A DNA stretch of 35,994 nucleotides. Source: Burkholderiales bacterium. Lineage in GTDB: Bacteria; Pseudomonadota; Gammaproteobacteria; Burkholderiales; Burkholderiaceae_F. Each line of letters starts with the position of its first letter. Positions within the stretch are counted from its first letter, which is position 1. The position numbers and the translations under genes are program-made. Shown piece by piece: positions 1-7,830 of the stretch. The DNA is taken from contig JADCGX010000232.1 of NCBI GenBank assembly GCA_020248785.1, positions 1 to 35,994 of the forward strand. Direction: 5' to 3'. The notes below the pieces were generated by a model. It saw only the letters and a list, made by a program, of their open reading frames with translations, did not search any database and was not told the DNA's origin.

Positions 1-142
1 AACTCGGCATTGGCAGTCTCGTCCGCGACATCCATGCAACTGCCCTCCAGCGCCATGACGCGCAGCCCCCGGTACCAGGCGTCCGGCGCCCCCTGCGTGG
101 CCAGCGGGCGCACAACCCGTTCGGCGAGTTGACGCATCACCG
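1..142 (-). mobile_element. IS4-family transposase fragment, cut by window edge
   Basis: Read on the minus strand, this stretch is open to the left edge and contains AWYRGLRVMALEGSCMDVAD followed by ETANAEF. That resembles the segment of IS4-family transposases (usual form YRG-R--A-DG---D-PD--AN) leading into the first catalytic Asp. The usual DG is EG here, so the first acidic residue is altered. No credible N-terminal domain precedes it: the frame runs back only a few codons into the neighbouring fragment. It is therefore probably a 5'-truncated, inactive copy. The family assignment comes from motif memory, not a search. Confidence 0.55.
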
Positions 143-150
143 GGCAGGTC

Positions 151-435
151 TCAGCGTTCGTCGAACACTTGCGGCTTGCCCTTGAAGGGTCGGTTCGGTC
201 GGTGGTAGGCAATGGAGCAGAGAAGCGGTTGGTGAGTGGGCTGACGGCGACGCAGGGCGTAGCAGCGGATGCGGTGGCGGTTGAAGTCGACCTCGCAGCG
301 CACCTTCTGGCCGGCATCGATGCACAGACCCAGGAAGGCGTGGCGCACATCGCGCAACACGCCCTGCACGGGCGCCGAGATCTGCTCCTGCGCAGCCGGC
401 AATGCCCGCTGCGCGGGCTTCATGCGAGCCTTCAT
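151..435 (-). pseudogene. possible transposase-related remnant
   Basis: A 94-codon frame begins MKARMKPAQRALPAAQEQIS and continues with a helical stretch (VQGVLRDVRHAFLGLCIDAG) that vaguely recalls the N-terminus of mutator (IS256-type) transposases. The second half (NRHRIRCYALRRRQPTHQPL) does not fit that family and is not recognised. It sits immediately upstream of the IS4-like fragment on the same strand, so the reading of the region is accumulated insertion-sequence debris. It may instead be an unrelated small hypothetical gene; no function is assigned. Confidence 0.3.
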
Positions 436-466
436 TTCCGTGGTTTCTTTCTTTGCTTACAAGGCT

Positions 467-486
467 CCTGGATGTTCGCATCCAGG
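467..486. repeat. perfect 8-bp hairpin with TTCG loop
   Basis: CCTGGATG-ttcg-CATCCAGG is a perfect inverted repeat closing on a stable TTCG tetraloop. No T-run follows on either strand, so it is not a standard intrinsic terminator. It lies just outside the transposase remnants and may be an insertion-sequence end or an RNA stem. The rest of 487-666 holds nothing recognisable. Confidence 0.5.
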
Positions 487-666
487 CGAAAGGAACCGCC
501 ACCTTCAACTCACCCGTTCAACATACTTCGGGACATTGCCCATCGAAGCCTCGACGGAAGCAGATTGTGATCGAGAAAGATCTATCTGAACGGTATTGCC
601 CCTAGCCCGCCTGACCCTTGACGCTCCGACGCATGATCTGATGCGGCGCTGCATGATCCTACGCCG

Positions 667-1308
667 TCAGGCGAAGTCCGGCTGATTCTCCGGCCGGGCC
701 GCCTCGAACGACGGCAGCGCCATGCAGCCGTCGAAGATGCGCATGACCGTCGGCACATGCTCGAGCCGGCAGTCAAAGCGCCGGGCGTTGAAGATCTGCG
801 GGACGATGAGCACATCGGCCAGCGTCACGTGATCGCCGAGCACGAAGCGCCCGCAGCGGCCGGCCGCCACCAATTGCGCGTCCAGCTGCGCCAGCCCCTG
901 CTCCACCCAGTGCTGGTACCAGCCGTCCTTCTGCTCCTCGGACAGGGCCAGGTCATGCTTCAGGTAGCGCAGCAGGCGCAGGTTATTGAGCGGATGGATC
1001 TCGCACGCGATCGACAGCGCCATGGCGCGCACATAGGCGCGCTCCTGCGGCGCGTGCGGCAGCAGCGGAGGCGCAGGAAACGTCTCGTCCAGGTACTCGA
1101 TGATGGCCAGCGACTGCGTCAGGTGCCGGCCGTCGTGTTCGAGCACCGGGACCAGTTCGGCCGGGTTGATCGCCTTGAACCCCTCGGCAAACTGCTCGCC
1201 TTTCATCAGGGCCACGGGGGCGTACTCGAACGGCAGCCCCTTGAGGTTGAGCGCAATGCGCACCCGGAACGAGGCCGAGGAGCGCGCGGCGCCATAGAGC
1301 TTCATCAT
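667..1308 (-). CDS. maiA: zeta-class glutathione S-transferase, maleylpyruvate/maleylacetoacetate isomerase
   Basis: A 213-residue protein of normal length for the family. The N-terminal thioredoxin-like domain starts MMKLYGAARSSASFRVRIAL; the SSxSxRVR segment is the glutathione/catalytic signature of zeta GSTs. ELVPVLEHDG and QSLAIIEYLDE follow, then the all-helical C-terminal domain with GRFVLGDHVTLADVLIVPQ. The family isomerises cis to trans ring-cleavage products with glutathione as cofactor, in the cytosol. The start is well set: GGAGGTGAT lies seven bases ahead of the first ATG, within the 3' end of the upstream dctM. It is the last gene of an operon that begins with a fumarylpyruvate hydrolase, which favours maleylpyruvate (gentisate route, NagL-like) over maleylacetoacetate; sequence alone does not separate the two. 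Confidence 0.9.
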   Translation of the reverse strand: MMKLYGAARSSASFRVRIALNLKGLPFEYAPVALMKGEQFAEGFKAINPAELVPVLEHDGRHLTQSLAIIEYLDETFPAPPLLPHAPQERAYVRAMALSIACEIHPLNNLRLLRYLKHDLALSEEQKDGWYQHWVEQGLAQLDAQLVAAGRCGRFVLGDHVTLADVLIVPQIFNARRFDCRLEHVPTVMRIFDGCMALPSFEAARPENQPDFA

Positions 1309-1324
1309 CGGATCACCTCCGGCA

Positions 1325-2644
1325 TCACGTCATGAACTGGACCAGCCACAGCGACAGTAGCGGAAACGCGAGCAGCAGCAGCGTGCGCACCGCGTCGGCC
1401 GCCAGGAACAGGAAGGCAAAGCGGTAGGTCCGGCCCATGGGCACATCGCGCGCCAGGCCGTTGATGACATACACGTTCAGCCCCACCGGCGGCGCGATCA
1501 GCCCGATGTTCACCACGCACAGCACCAGGATGCCGAACCAGATCATCTTGGCTTCGGGCGCAAGGCCCATGAGCTCGAGGCTCGCGACGGTCGGCAGCAG
1601 CACCGGCAGTGTCAGCAGCAGCATGGACAGCTCGTCCATCACGCCGCCGAGAACGATGTAAAAAAGCAGGATCGCCGCGACGATCAGCAGCGGCGGCACG
1701 TCGAGCTGGCCGACGAATTCGGCCACGCGCGCCGGCATCTGTGACAGCGCCAGCGCGCTGTTGAGCATGTCGGCACCGGCGAAGATCATGAAGATCATCG
1801 CGGTGGTCTCCGCTGTGCCTAGCAGTGCCTGTGCAATGCCGGGCCAGCGCAGCGCGCCACGCAGCACGCCGACCAGCAGAGTAAGCGCGGCACCCACCGC
1901 GGCCGCCTCGGTCGCGGTGAACACACCGCCGTAGATGCCACCGAAGACGAGCAGGAAGATGAGCACGACCGGCCACGCGCCGGCGAGCGTCGCCAGCCGC
2001 GTGCGCCAGTCCTGGCGCGGCTCCGCCGGTCCGGCGTCGGGACGCAGGTGGCAGAAGATCGCGATGGCGATGCAGTAGCCGGCCGCGGCGATCAGGCCCG
2101 GGATGAAGGCGGCCGCAAAGAGCTTGGCGATGTTCTGCTCCGCGAGGATGGCGTAGACCACCAGCACCACCGAGGGCGGGATCAGGATGCCGAGCGTGCC
2201 GCCGGCCGCCAGCGTTGCGGTGGCCAGCCCGCCGTCGTAGCGATAGCGCTTCATCTCCGGCAAGGCCACGCTGCCAATCGTGGCGGCCGTGGCCACCGAC
2301 GAGCCACACACCGCACCGAAGGCCGCGCAGGCGAGCACGCTGGCCTGCGCCAGCCCGCCGCGCCAGTGCCCAACGAAGGCAGCCGCCGCGCGAAACAGCG
2401 CGGCCGACAGCCCGCCCTGCGCCGCAAGCTGACCCATCAAGATGAACAGTGGAATAACCGACAGGTCGTAGATCGAGAACCGCGCGAACGCCAGGCCCTT
2501 CATGTACGCCAGCAAGGCCCCGGGCGAAGACAACATGAGGTAGCCGAGCACGCCCGGCACGAACATCGCGACCCAGATGGGCACGCGCAGCGCCATGAGC
2601 AGCAGCATCAGGACAAGGAGCAGGAGCGGCAGCGCCTCGGTCAT
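1325..2644 (-). CDS. dctM: TRAP transporter large permease (DctM)
   Basis: A 439-residue, very hydrophobic protein with about 12 membrane segments, the usual size of a DctM subunit. Family features include RVPIWVAMFVPGVLGY near the N-terminus, SSVATAATIGSVALPEMKRY, GGTLGILIPPSVVLVVYAIL and GLIAPPVGLNVYVINGLA. DctM is the ion-coupled translocation subunit of tripartite ATP-independent periplasmic transporters; it works with a small DctQ permease and a periplasmic binding protein, both encoded just upstream. The gap to dctQ is 12 bp and the downstream isomerase starts 16 bp after its stop, so the genes are very likely co-transcribed. The substrate is unknown but the context suggests an aromatic or organic acid. 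Confidence 0.93.
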   Translation of the reverse strand: MTEALPLLLLVLMLLLMALRVPIWVAMFVPGVLGYLMLSSPGALLAYMKGLAFARFSIYDLSVIPLFILMGQLAAQGGLSAALFRAAAAFVGHWRGGLAQASVLACAAFGAVCGSSVATAATIGSVALPEMKRYRYDGGLATATLAAGGTLGILIPPSVVLVVYAILAEQNIAKLFAAAFIPGLIAAAGYCIAIAIFCHLRPDAGPAEPRQDWRTRLATLAGAWPVVLIFLLVFGGIYGGVFTATEAAAVGAALTLLVGVLRGALRWPGIAQALLGTAETTAMIFMIFAGADMLNSALALSQMPARVAEFVGQLDVPPLLIVAAILLFYIVLGGVMDELSMLLLTLPVLLPTVASLELMGLAPEAKMIWFGILVLCVVNIGLIAPPVGLNVYVINGLARDVPMGRTYRFAFLFLAADAVRTLLLLAFPLLSLWLVQFMT

Positions 2645-2656
2645 GTGCCGCTCGGG

Positions 2657-3145
2657 TCAGACCATCTCGCCGCGCCACTGGCGCCACGCGAGGTTCAGGG
2701 CGATGACTCCGGACAACGCCAGCCCCGGCACCATCGCCAGGTAAGTGAGCCAGAACGGGAAGCCGGTGACCATGGTGGTCTCGCCGGCCGCCTTCATGTC
2801 AGCCACGCCCACGCCCGCGCGCCAGGCCAGGACCAGCATGGCCGTGGCAAGCAGCGTGCTGCCCAGTGCATCCAGCCGCCGACGCGTGCGCGCAGCCGCG
2901 CGCGCCGTGAAGAAGTCGACGATGATGTGCGCGTTGCGCACCTGGCAGTACGGCAGGAACAGCGCCACCGCAACCGCGCAGGCAACCTGCATGAGCTCGA
3001 CGTCGCCCAGCACGGGCCGGTCGGCCACCCAGCGGCCGAACACCGAGACCACGCTCATGCCCGTGGCGGCGAGCAGCACGCAACCGCCCAACAGCGCAAG
3101 CGCACGGGCAAGGAAAAGCAAGGCTCGATCGAAACGTCGCTGCAT
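2657..3145 (-). CDS. dctQ: TRAP transporter small permease (DctQ)
   Basis: About 162 residues from the chosen ATG (MQRRFDRALLF), with four predicted membrane helices. GDVELMQVACAVAVALFLPY and the NAHIIVDFF segment are typical of DctQ. DctQ pairs with DctM in the inner membrane. The frame is open to a GTG 48 bases further upstream, but that would place a perfect stem-loop inside the coding region and has no evident ribosome binding site, so the internal ATG is preferred with moderate certainty. It lies between dctP and dctM in the same operon. Confidence 0.87.
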   Translation of the reverse strand: MQRRFDRALLFLARALALLGGCVLLAATGMSVVSVFGRWVADRPVLGDVELMQVACAVAVALFLPYCQVRNAHIIVDFFTARAAARTRRRLDALGSTLLATAMLVLAWRAGVGVADMKAAGETTMVTGFPFWLTYLAMVPGLALSGVIALNLAWRQWRGEMV

Positions 3146-3170
3146 GCGCGGTGACACGATGCGCCGCGTG

Positions 3171-3189
3171 CGCCAGGAAACCCCTGGCG
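3171..3189 (-). other. stem-loop between dctP and dctQ
   Basis: CGCCAGG-aaacc-CCTGGCG forms a 7-bp perfect stem in the roughly 170 bp between the binding-protein gene and the small permease gene. No T-run follows. Such stems often protect the upstream mRNA and give more binding protein than permease; that role is inferred. Confidence 0.4.
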
Positions 3190-3315
3190 ACACCGGCAGC
3201 CGAACGCGGCGCGCGACTCTAGCAGCGGCGCGACGGCCAGCGCTGCAGCGTGCCGGCCACCCTCACCCGCCGACCGGCGTACGAGCAGTGGCGGCGCGGC
3301 TGTCCCCGCCCGATG

Positions 3316-4407
3316 TCACTTCTTCTGCTCGGCCTTCCTGGTGCTGGAGACGGGCGCCGCAGACGCGGCAGGCTTTGCCTGGAACCTGGCCAGCAGATCG
3401 CGGGCATCGGCCATCATTTGCGTGCCGTTGAGGCCGCGGTTGTTCATGTCGGCGATCCACTGACCATAGAGGCCCCGCGCGGCGCGGTCCCAGCGCGTGA
3501 GCTCGGTGGCGGCGATCACGTTGATCTGGTTGCCGCGGTCGAGCGCGAGCTTGCGCGCAGCTGGTGCGGAGGCATCCCAGATCGCCCCCGCACGGCCTGA
3601 AAGCTCCAGACCGGAGTTGTTGTCGATCACCTTCTTGAGCTCCGGCGGCAGCTTGTCGTATGTCGCCTTGTTCATCGCGAACAGGAATACCGCCGTGTAC
3701 AGCGCCGGCATGCCGGGGTCGGTCTCGGCGTGGTACTTCACCATCTCGTGCACCTTGACCGAGGGCACCACTTCCCACGGAATCACGGCGCCATCGATCA
3801 CGCCCTTGCTCAAGGCATCGGCCAAGGCCGGCACCGGCATTGACACCGGCGTGGCACCGAACGCCGCCAGCATGCGGTTGGTCATGCGCGTGGGCGCGCG
3901 CAGCTTGAGCCCGCGAAAGTCCTCGAGCGTGCGGATCTGCCGCTCGCGCGTGTGGATGACGCCGGTGTCGTGCACGTGGATGGCCAACGGCTTGACCGCG
4001 TCGAACTCCTTCACCCCGTGCAACTCGTAGAACGCCCATGCCGCCTTGGACGCCGATTCCGCGCTGTTGATCATGAAGGGCAGCTCGAATACCTCCATGA
4101 TCGGGAAGCGCCCGGCGTTGTAGCCCGGCAGCGTCCAGACGATGTCGGCTACGCCATCTCGGGCCTGGTCGAACAGCTGCGGCGGCGTGCCGCCCAATTG
4201 CATGGACGGGAAGATCTGGCACTTGAGTCGGTTGTTCGACTCCCGCGCGATCTTTTCGCACCACGGCGCGATCAGCTTGGCGTGATTGGTCGAGGACGTG
4301 GGCAGGAAGTGCGCAACCTTGAGCGTGAACTCCTGTGCAGCGGCCTGCGGCATCGACAGGCACGCGAGCAGCGCGGCCAGGGCGCGCGGCACGAGCGTGT
4401 AACGCAT
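3316..4407 (-). CDS. dctP: TRAP transporter periplasmic substrate-binding protein (DctP)
   Basis: A 363-residue protein beginning MRYTLVPRALAALLACLS with a classical signal peptide that probably ends after AAAQ. The mature part opens EFTLKVAHFLPTSSTNHAKL, the typical DctP start, and contains GLKLRAPTRMTNRMLAAFGA, in which the conserved Arg contacts the substrate carboxylate. VIDGAVIPWEVV is also typical. The frame extends ten codons further, but GGAG lies seven bases ahead of the chosen ATG and that choice gives a clean signal peptide. The C-terminus is Lys/Ala rich (KPAASAAPVSSTRKAEQKK). It lies between the fumarylpyruvate hydrolase and the DctQM genes. A carboxylate ligand is expected from the family; which one cannot be read from sequence. 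Confidence 0.93.
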   Translation of the reverse strand: MRYTLVPRALAALLACLSMPQAAAQEFTLKVAHFLPTSSTNHAKLIAPWCEKIARESNNRLKCQIFPSMQLGGTPPQLFDQARDGVADIVWTLPGYNAGRFPIMEVFELPFMINSAESASKAAWAFYELHGVKEFDAVKPLAIHVHDTGVIHTRERQIRTLEDFRGLKLRAPTRMTNRMLAAFGATPVSMPVPALADALSKGVIDGAVIPWEVVPSVKVHEMVKYHAETDPGMPALYTAVFLFAMNKATYDKLPPELKKVIDNNSGLELSGRAGAIWDASAPAARKLALDRGNQINVIAATELTRWDRAARGLYGQWIADMNNRGLNGTQMMADARDLLARFQAKPAASAAPVSSTRKAEQKK

Positions 4408-4450
4408 GGGTCTCCGATGGGCGAAGCGCGCCGGCACGTGCCGGCGCCGC

Positions 4451-4483
4451 GTGGTTCTTGGTGTGGCGTGGTTCTTGGTGTGG
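4451..4483. repeat. 17-bp direct repeat, two copies
   Basis: GTGGTTCTTGGTGTGGC is followed at once by GTGGTTCTTGGTGTGG. It lies in the 133 bp between the hydrolase stop and the dctP start, just ahead of the dctP ribosome binding site. It looks like a slippage duplication; a regulatory role is possible but unsupported. Confidence 0.75.
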
Positions 4484-4540
4484 GTTGGAGGATAGCCCGC
4501 GCTAGCCCCGCGGCCCGGCGAGCATTGGCCTTGTAAGGCC

Positions 4541-5236
4541 CTAGACCACGCGCACCGTCAACGAGCCGACGCCGTCGACCCCGCCTTGCATCAGATCTCC
4601 GCGTTGCACGGCGGCCACGCCCTCGGGCGTCCCGGTGAAGATGAGGTCGCCGGGCGCGAGCTCGAAGTACTTGGACAGGTGCTCAATCGTCTCGTTGACG
4701 TTCCAGATGAGTTTTCCGACATCGCTCTCCTGCCGCTTGGCGCCGTTGACGTTGAGCCAGATGCGGCCGCTGTTGATCTCGCCAGTACGGGCGATCGGCT
4801 TGATCGGCCCGATCGGTGCCGAGTGATCGAAGCCCTTGCCTACTTCCCACGGGCGGCCCTGCTTCTTCATCTCGCCCTGAAGGTCTCGGCGCGTCATGTC
4901 CAGCCCGACCGCGTAGCCCCAGATGTACCTCGACGCATCGGCGGCTGGAATGTTGCGGCCTCGCTTGCCGATGGCCACGACTAGTTCCGTTTCGTGGTGC
5001 AGGTTGCTCGTCTCGCCGGGGTACGGCAGCTCGGCCGCCTTGCCCTCGGGCGCAATCAGCACGGCGTCCGCCGGCTTGGCAAAGAAAAACGGCGGCTCGC
5101 GGCCCGTGAAGCCCATCTCCTTGGCGTGCTCCTCGTAGTTGCGGCCGACGCAGTAGATGCGATGCACAGGATAGAGATCGGTCGAGTTGAACACCGGCAC
5201 GACCGGCTGCGCGGGTGCGGCGAAGACATATCCCAT
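4541..5236 (-). CDS. nagK: fumarylacetoacetate hydrolase family protein, probably fumarylpyruvate hydrolase
   Basis: A 231-residue single-domain FAH-family enzyme, much shorter than true fumarylacetoacetase. The N-terminal YPVHRIYCVGRNYEEHAKEM with REPPFFFAKPADAV is close to NagK-type fumarylpyruvate hydrolases of the gentisate pathway. HHETELVVAIGKRG and YAVGLDMTRRDLQ supply the Glu and Asp metal ligands, and GDLIFTGTPEGV closes the active site. The reaction hydrolyses fumarylpyruvate to fumarate and pyruvate in the cytosol. An AAGGAAG ribosome binding site lies close to the ATG. It heads an operon with TRAP transporter genes and a zeta GST isomerase, the two remaining lower-gentisate steps. 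No gentisate dioxygenase lies in the window. Confidence 0.88.
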   Translation of the reverse strand: MGYVFAAPAQPVVPVFNSTDLYPVHRIYCVGRNYEEHAKEMGFTGREPPFFFAKPADAVLIAPEGKAAELPYPGETSNLHHETELVVAIGKRGRNIPAADASRYIWGYAVGLDMTRRDLQGEMKKQGRPWEVGKGFDHSAPIGPIKPIARTGEINSGRIWLNVNGAKRQESDVGKLIWNVNETIEHLSKYFELAPGDLIFTGTPEGVAAVQRGDLMQGGVDGVGSLTVRVV

Positions 5237-5338
5237 GGAACTTCCTTTCGCTTCTAAAGATAATGCAGCGTGGTCGCACGCATCCCTGCACGTCGTTGCC
5301 TGCCGTGTTCAATCATGCGCCAATCTCCTCGCACGGCC

Positions 5339-5878
5339 TCAGCCGGGCAGCCGCAGCACGACGACGTCGCCGGGCTGCGGCCGCGTGACGCTCACCAGAC
5401 CAGCGAGCTGCAACACGCAGCACACATGGCGACCGTCGACTGCGACGATGCGGGCGTACAAGCAACCGGTCTGCGCACCCTCCACGGTGACGCTGCGCTC
5501 GACATCGCCCGGCGCGAGCTCACCGGCTTCGAGCGCCAGGTGCAGTTGCAGAGGTCCGGCGTCCCATTCCAGCACGCGCGCACCCAGCACGCGCTGCGGC
5601 TCCAGGCCGCGCAGGCGGCGGATCTCGATGTCGCTCCACACCGTGGCGCGGCAGGCGAGCACGATGCCGCGGACACGCACCTCGGGCTCCAGCGCCCAGG
5701 GGTCGTAGTCGAGCTCATGCACCTCACCAGCGAGCAGCTGGACCTTGCAGGTGCCGCACTCGCCCGCCTCGCACGACGACGGCAGGGTGATGCGGTGGCG
5801 CCGCAGCGCAAGCAGCACGGTCTCGCCGTCCTCCGCGCTGTAGATCCGTGCGTCGTCCTCGATGCGGATCAGCGGCAT
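5339..5878 (-). CDS. [2Fe-2S] ferredoxin-like protein coupled to iron permease
   Basis: A 179-residue protein. Residues 1-85 are a plant-type ferredoxin domain with cluster ligands C36, C41, C44 and C76 (SCEAGECGTCK then LACRAT), similar to the ferredoxin domain of oxygenase reductases. Residues 86-179 are predicted mostly beta strand (ARVLEWDAGPLQLHLALEAG; PQPGDVVVLRLPG at the end) and lack any visible NAD(P)H or FAD-binding motif, so it is not a complete reductase. Its ATG shares the A of the upstream permease stop (TGATG), which implies translational coupling. With a Fur box ahead of the permease, an inferred role is redox handling of imported iron or signalling of iron status. No homologue of known function is recalled. 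Confidence 0.8.
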   Translation of the reverse strand: MPLIRIEDDARIYSAEDGETVLLALRRHRITLPSSCEAGECGTCKVQLLAGEVHELDYDPWALEPEVRVRGIVLACRATVWSDIEIRRLRGLEPQRVLGARVLEWDAGPLQLHLALEAGELAPGDVERSVTVEGAQTGCLYARIVAVDGRHVCCVLQLAGLVSVTRPQPGDVVVLRLPG

Positions 5879-7593
5879 CAGCTCGCCTCCCCGCCGCCGG
5901 CCGTGCCGCTCGCCTTGCCAATCGCACGCGACAGCCAGATCACCGGCACCAGGCCCATCAGCACGATCGTGAGCGACGGCAGCGCCGCTTCGCCGAGCCG
6001 CTCATCGGCAGCCATCTGGTAGGCGATCACAGCCAGCGTGTCGAAGTTGAATGGCCGCAGCACGAGCGTTGCGGGCAGCTCCTTCATCACGTCGACGAAC
6101 ACCAACAGAGCGGCCGCCAGCAGCGACGGCGACAGCAGCGGCAGATGCACGCGGCGAAAGACCTCGACCGGCGAGGCACCGAGCGAGCGCGCGCTGGCGT
6201 CCATCGCGGGCGTGATGCGCGCCAACCCGGCCTCCACCGGCTGCTGAGCGACCGCGAAGTAGCGCACGAGGTAGGCGTACAGCAGTGCGGCCACGGTGCC
6301 GGTGACGAGCAGCCCGCTGCTCACGCCGAAGCTCGCGCGCAGCCAGGCGTCGAGCCAGTTGTCGAACGCCGCCATCGGCACCAGCACGCCGACCGCGATG
6401 ACCGCGCCCGGCACCGCGTAACCAAGATTCATCGTGCGCACCGCCCAGCCAACCAGCACGCCGGCGCGGCCGCTTAGCATGCGCTGCAGGTACGACAGCA
6501 CGAGCACGGTGGCCAGCGTCAGCACCGCGGCCGCGCCTGCGATGAGCACGCTGTTGGTGAGCCAGCCGAGGAAGCGGCCCCACAGCGTCGCATCGAGCGT
6601 GGGCAGCAGCAGGTGCACGAGGATCGCGGTGGGCAGCATGAAGCCCGTGACCAGCGGAACGAGGCAGGCGAGCACGGCCAGTGAACCGGCAGTGCCGGTC
6701 AAGTGTTGACGCGACGCCGGCCGCGCCGAGTTGGGCGCGCTGAAGTAGCGCGCGCGACCACGCAGGTGCCGCTCCACGGCGATGATGATGAGCACCAGCA
6801 CCAGCAGCACCGCGGCGAGTTGGCTCGCCGCGAGCCGGTCACCCAACGAGAACCACGCGCGGTAGATCGAGGTGGTGAAGGTCTGCAGTCCGAAGTAGGC
6901 GGCAGCACCGTAGTCCGCCAGCGCTTCCATCAGCGCCAGCAGCGCGCCGGCGGCGACTGCCGGGCGCGCCAGCGGCAGGTTGACCGACAGCCAAGTGCGC
7001 CACGGCGACAGGCCCAGGCTGCGTGCGGCATCGATCATCGAGGCCGTGCGGCTCAGGAAGGCGGTGCGTGCGAGCAGGTAGACGTACGGGTACAGCACCA
7101 CGGTGAAGACAAAGGCCGCACCGGGCAGCGAGCGGATTTCCGGAAACCAGTAGTCCGCGCGCGTCCAGCCAAAGCTTGCCCGCAGCGCGCTTTGCACCGG
7201 CCCCGAGAACTGCAGAAAGTCGGTGTAGGCATAGGCGACGATGTAGCCGGGCATGGCGAGCGGCAGCAGCAGCGCCCACTCGAAGATGCGGCGGCCCGGA
7301 AACTCGTGCGCTGCCACCAGCCACGCGCTGGTGGTGCCGAGCACGGTGACGCCCAGCATGACCATGACCACGAGCAGGAAGGTCTCGAGCGCAGCGCGTG
7401 GAATGACGGTGGCGGCCAGGTGCTGCAGTGTCTCCAGCGAGCCGGGTGCGTAGACCACGCTGCCCAGCACGCCGAGGATCGGCAGCGCCACCAGCGCCGC
7501 GGCCGCCAGCGCGAGGACGAGCCCGAGCGACTGGCGGTTGCGCCGCGCCGGCGACCACCCCGCACGTTGCCCGGCGCTGGAAAGCGAACTCAT
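5878..7593 (-). CDS. fbpB: ferric iron ABC transporter permease, fused two-domain (FbpB type)
   Basis: A 571-residue inner-membrane protein with about 12 helices in two homologous halves, the usual arrangement of iron(III) transport permeases. Each half has an EAA-type loop that docks on the ATPase: AARSLGLSPWRTWLSVNLPL in the first half and ARSLGASPVEVFRRVHLPLL in the second. LALMEALADYGAAAYFG and DVMKELPATLVLRPFNFDTL are typical of the iron branch. It starts near a Fur box shared with the divergent ATPase gene. The stop overlaps the start of a ferredoxin-like gene. No periplasmic binding protein gene is present in the window, so the third component must lie elsewhere. Confidence 0.9.
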   Translation of the reverse strand: MSSLSSAGQRAGWSPARRNRQSLGLVLALAAAALVALPILGVLGSVVYAPGSLETLQHLAATVIPRAALETFLLVVMVMLGVTVLGTTSAWLVAAHEFPGRRIFEWALLLPLAMPGYIVAYAYTDFLQFSGPVQSALRASFGWTRADYWFPEIRSLPGAAFVFTVVLYPYVYLLARTAFLSRTASMIDAARSLGLSPWRTWLSVNLPLARPAVAAGALLALMEALADYGAAAYFGLQTFTTSIYRAWFSLGDRLAASQLAAVLLVLVLIIIAVERHLRGRARYFSAPNSARPASRQHLTGTAGSLAVLACLVPLVTGFMLPTAILVHLLLPTLDATLWGRFLGWLTNSVLIAGAAAVLTLATVLVLSYLQRMLSGRAGVLVGWAVRTMNLGYAVPGAVIAVGVLVPMAAFDNWLDAWLRASFGVSSGLLVTGTVAALLYAYLVRYFAVAQQPVEAGLARITPAMDASARSLGASPVEVFRRVHLPLLSPSLLAAALLVFVDVMKELPATLVLRPFNFDTLAVIAYQMAADERLGEAALPSLTIVLMGLVPVIWLSRAIGKASGTAGGGEAS

Positions 7594-7645
7594 CGGGGAC
7601 TGCCTTCGCGCAGCGCGACTGGGCGTTAAGCCGCAGGGTTGATTA

Positions 7646-7670
7646 GATGCAAATGAGAATTATATGCATC
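7646..7670. promoter_or_regulatory. Fur box between divergent iron transport genes
   Basis: A 25-bp near-palindrome with perfect outer arms GATGCA and TGCATC, and a core AATGAGAATTAT that matches Fur boxes of Bordetella, Ralstonia and Pseudomonas (AATGAGAATNATT). It is the most AT-rich spot in the region and lies about 50 bp ahead of the permease start and 160 bp ahead of the ATPase start. It is expected to repress both directions when iron is plentiful. Confidence 0.85.
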
Positions 7671-7692
7671 TACACTATGATCCGACTGCGCG

Positions 7693-7725
7693 AGTCAAGC
7701 TGGAGTCAAGCTGGGGTCAGGCTCG
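7693..7725. repeat. three tandem 11-bp units in the iron-locus promoter region
   Basis: AGTCAAGCTGG, AGTCAAGCTGG and the diverged GGTCAGGCTCG follow one another without a gap, between the Fur box and the ATPase start. The 11-bp period is one helical turn, which suits cooperative protein binding but equally suits slippage. Confidence 0.7.
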
Positions 7726-7830
7726 ATCGGACGGAGGAGTTCGCTCACCCGACCTTGATCGGCCTGACCGCGCGGAGGCAACCGCCTTGTCGCCGCCCAC
7801 TGGATCGCGCGCCACCCCTGACCCGACGCC

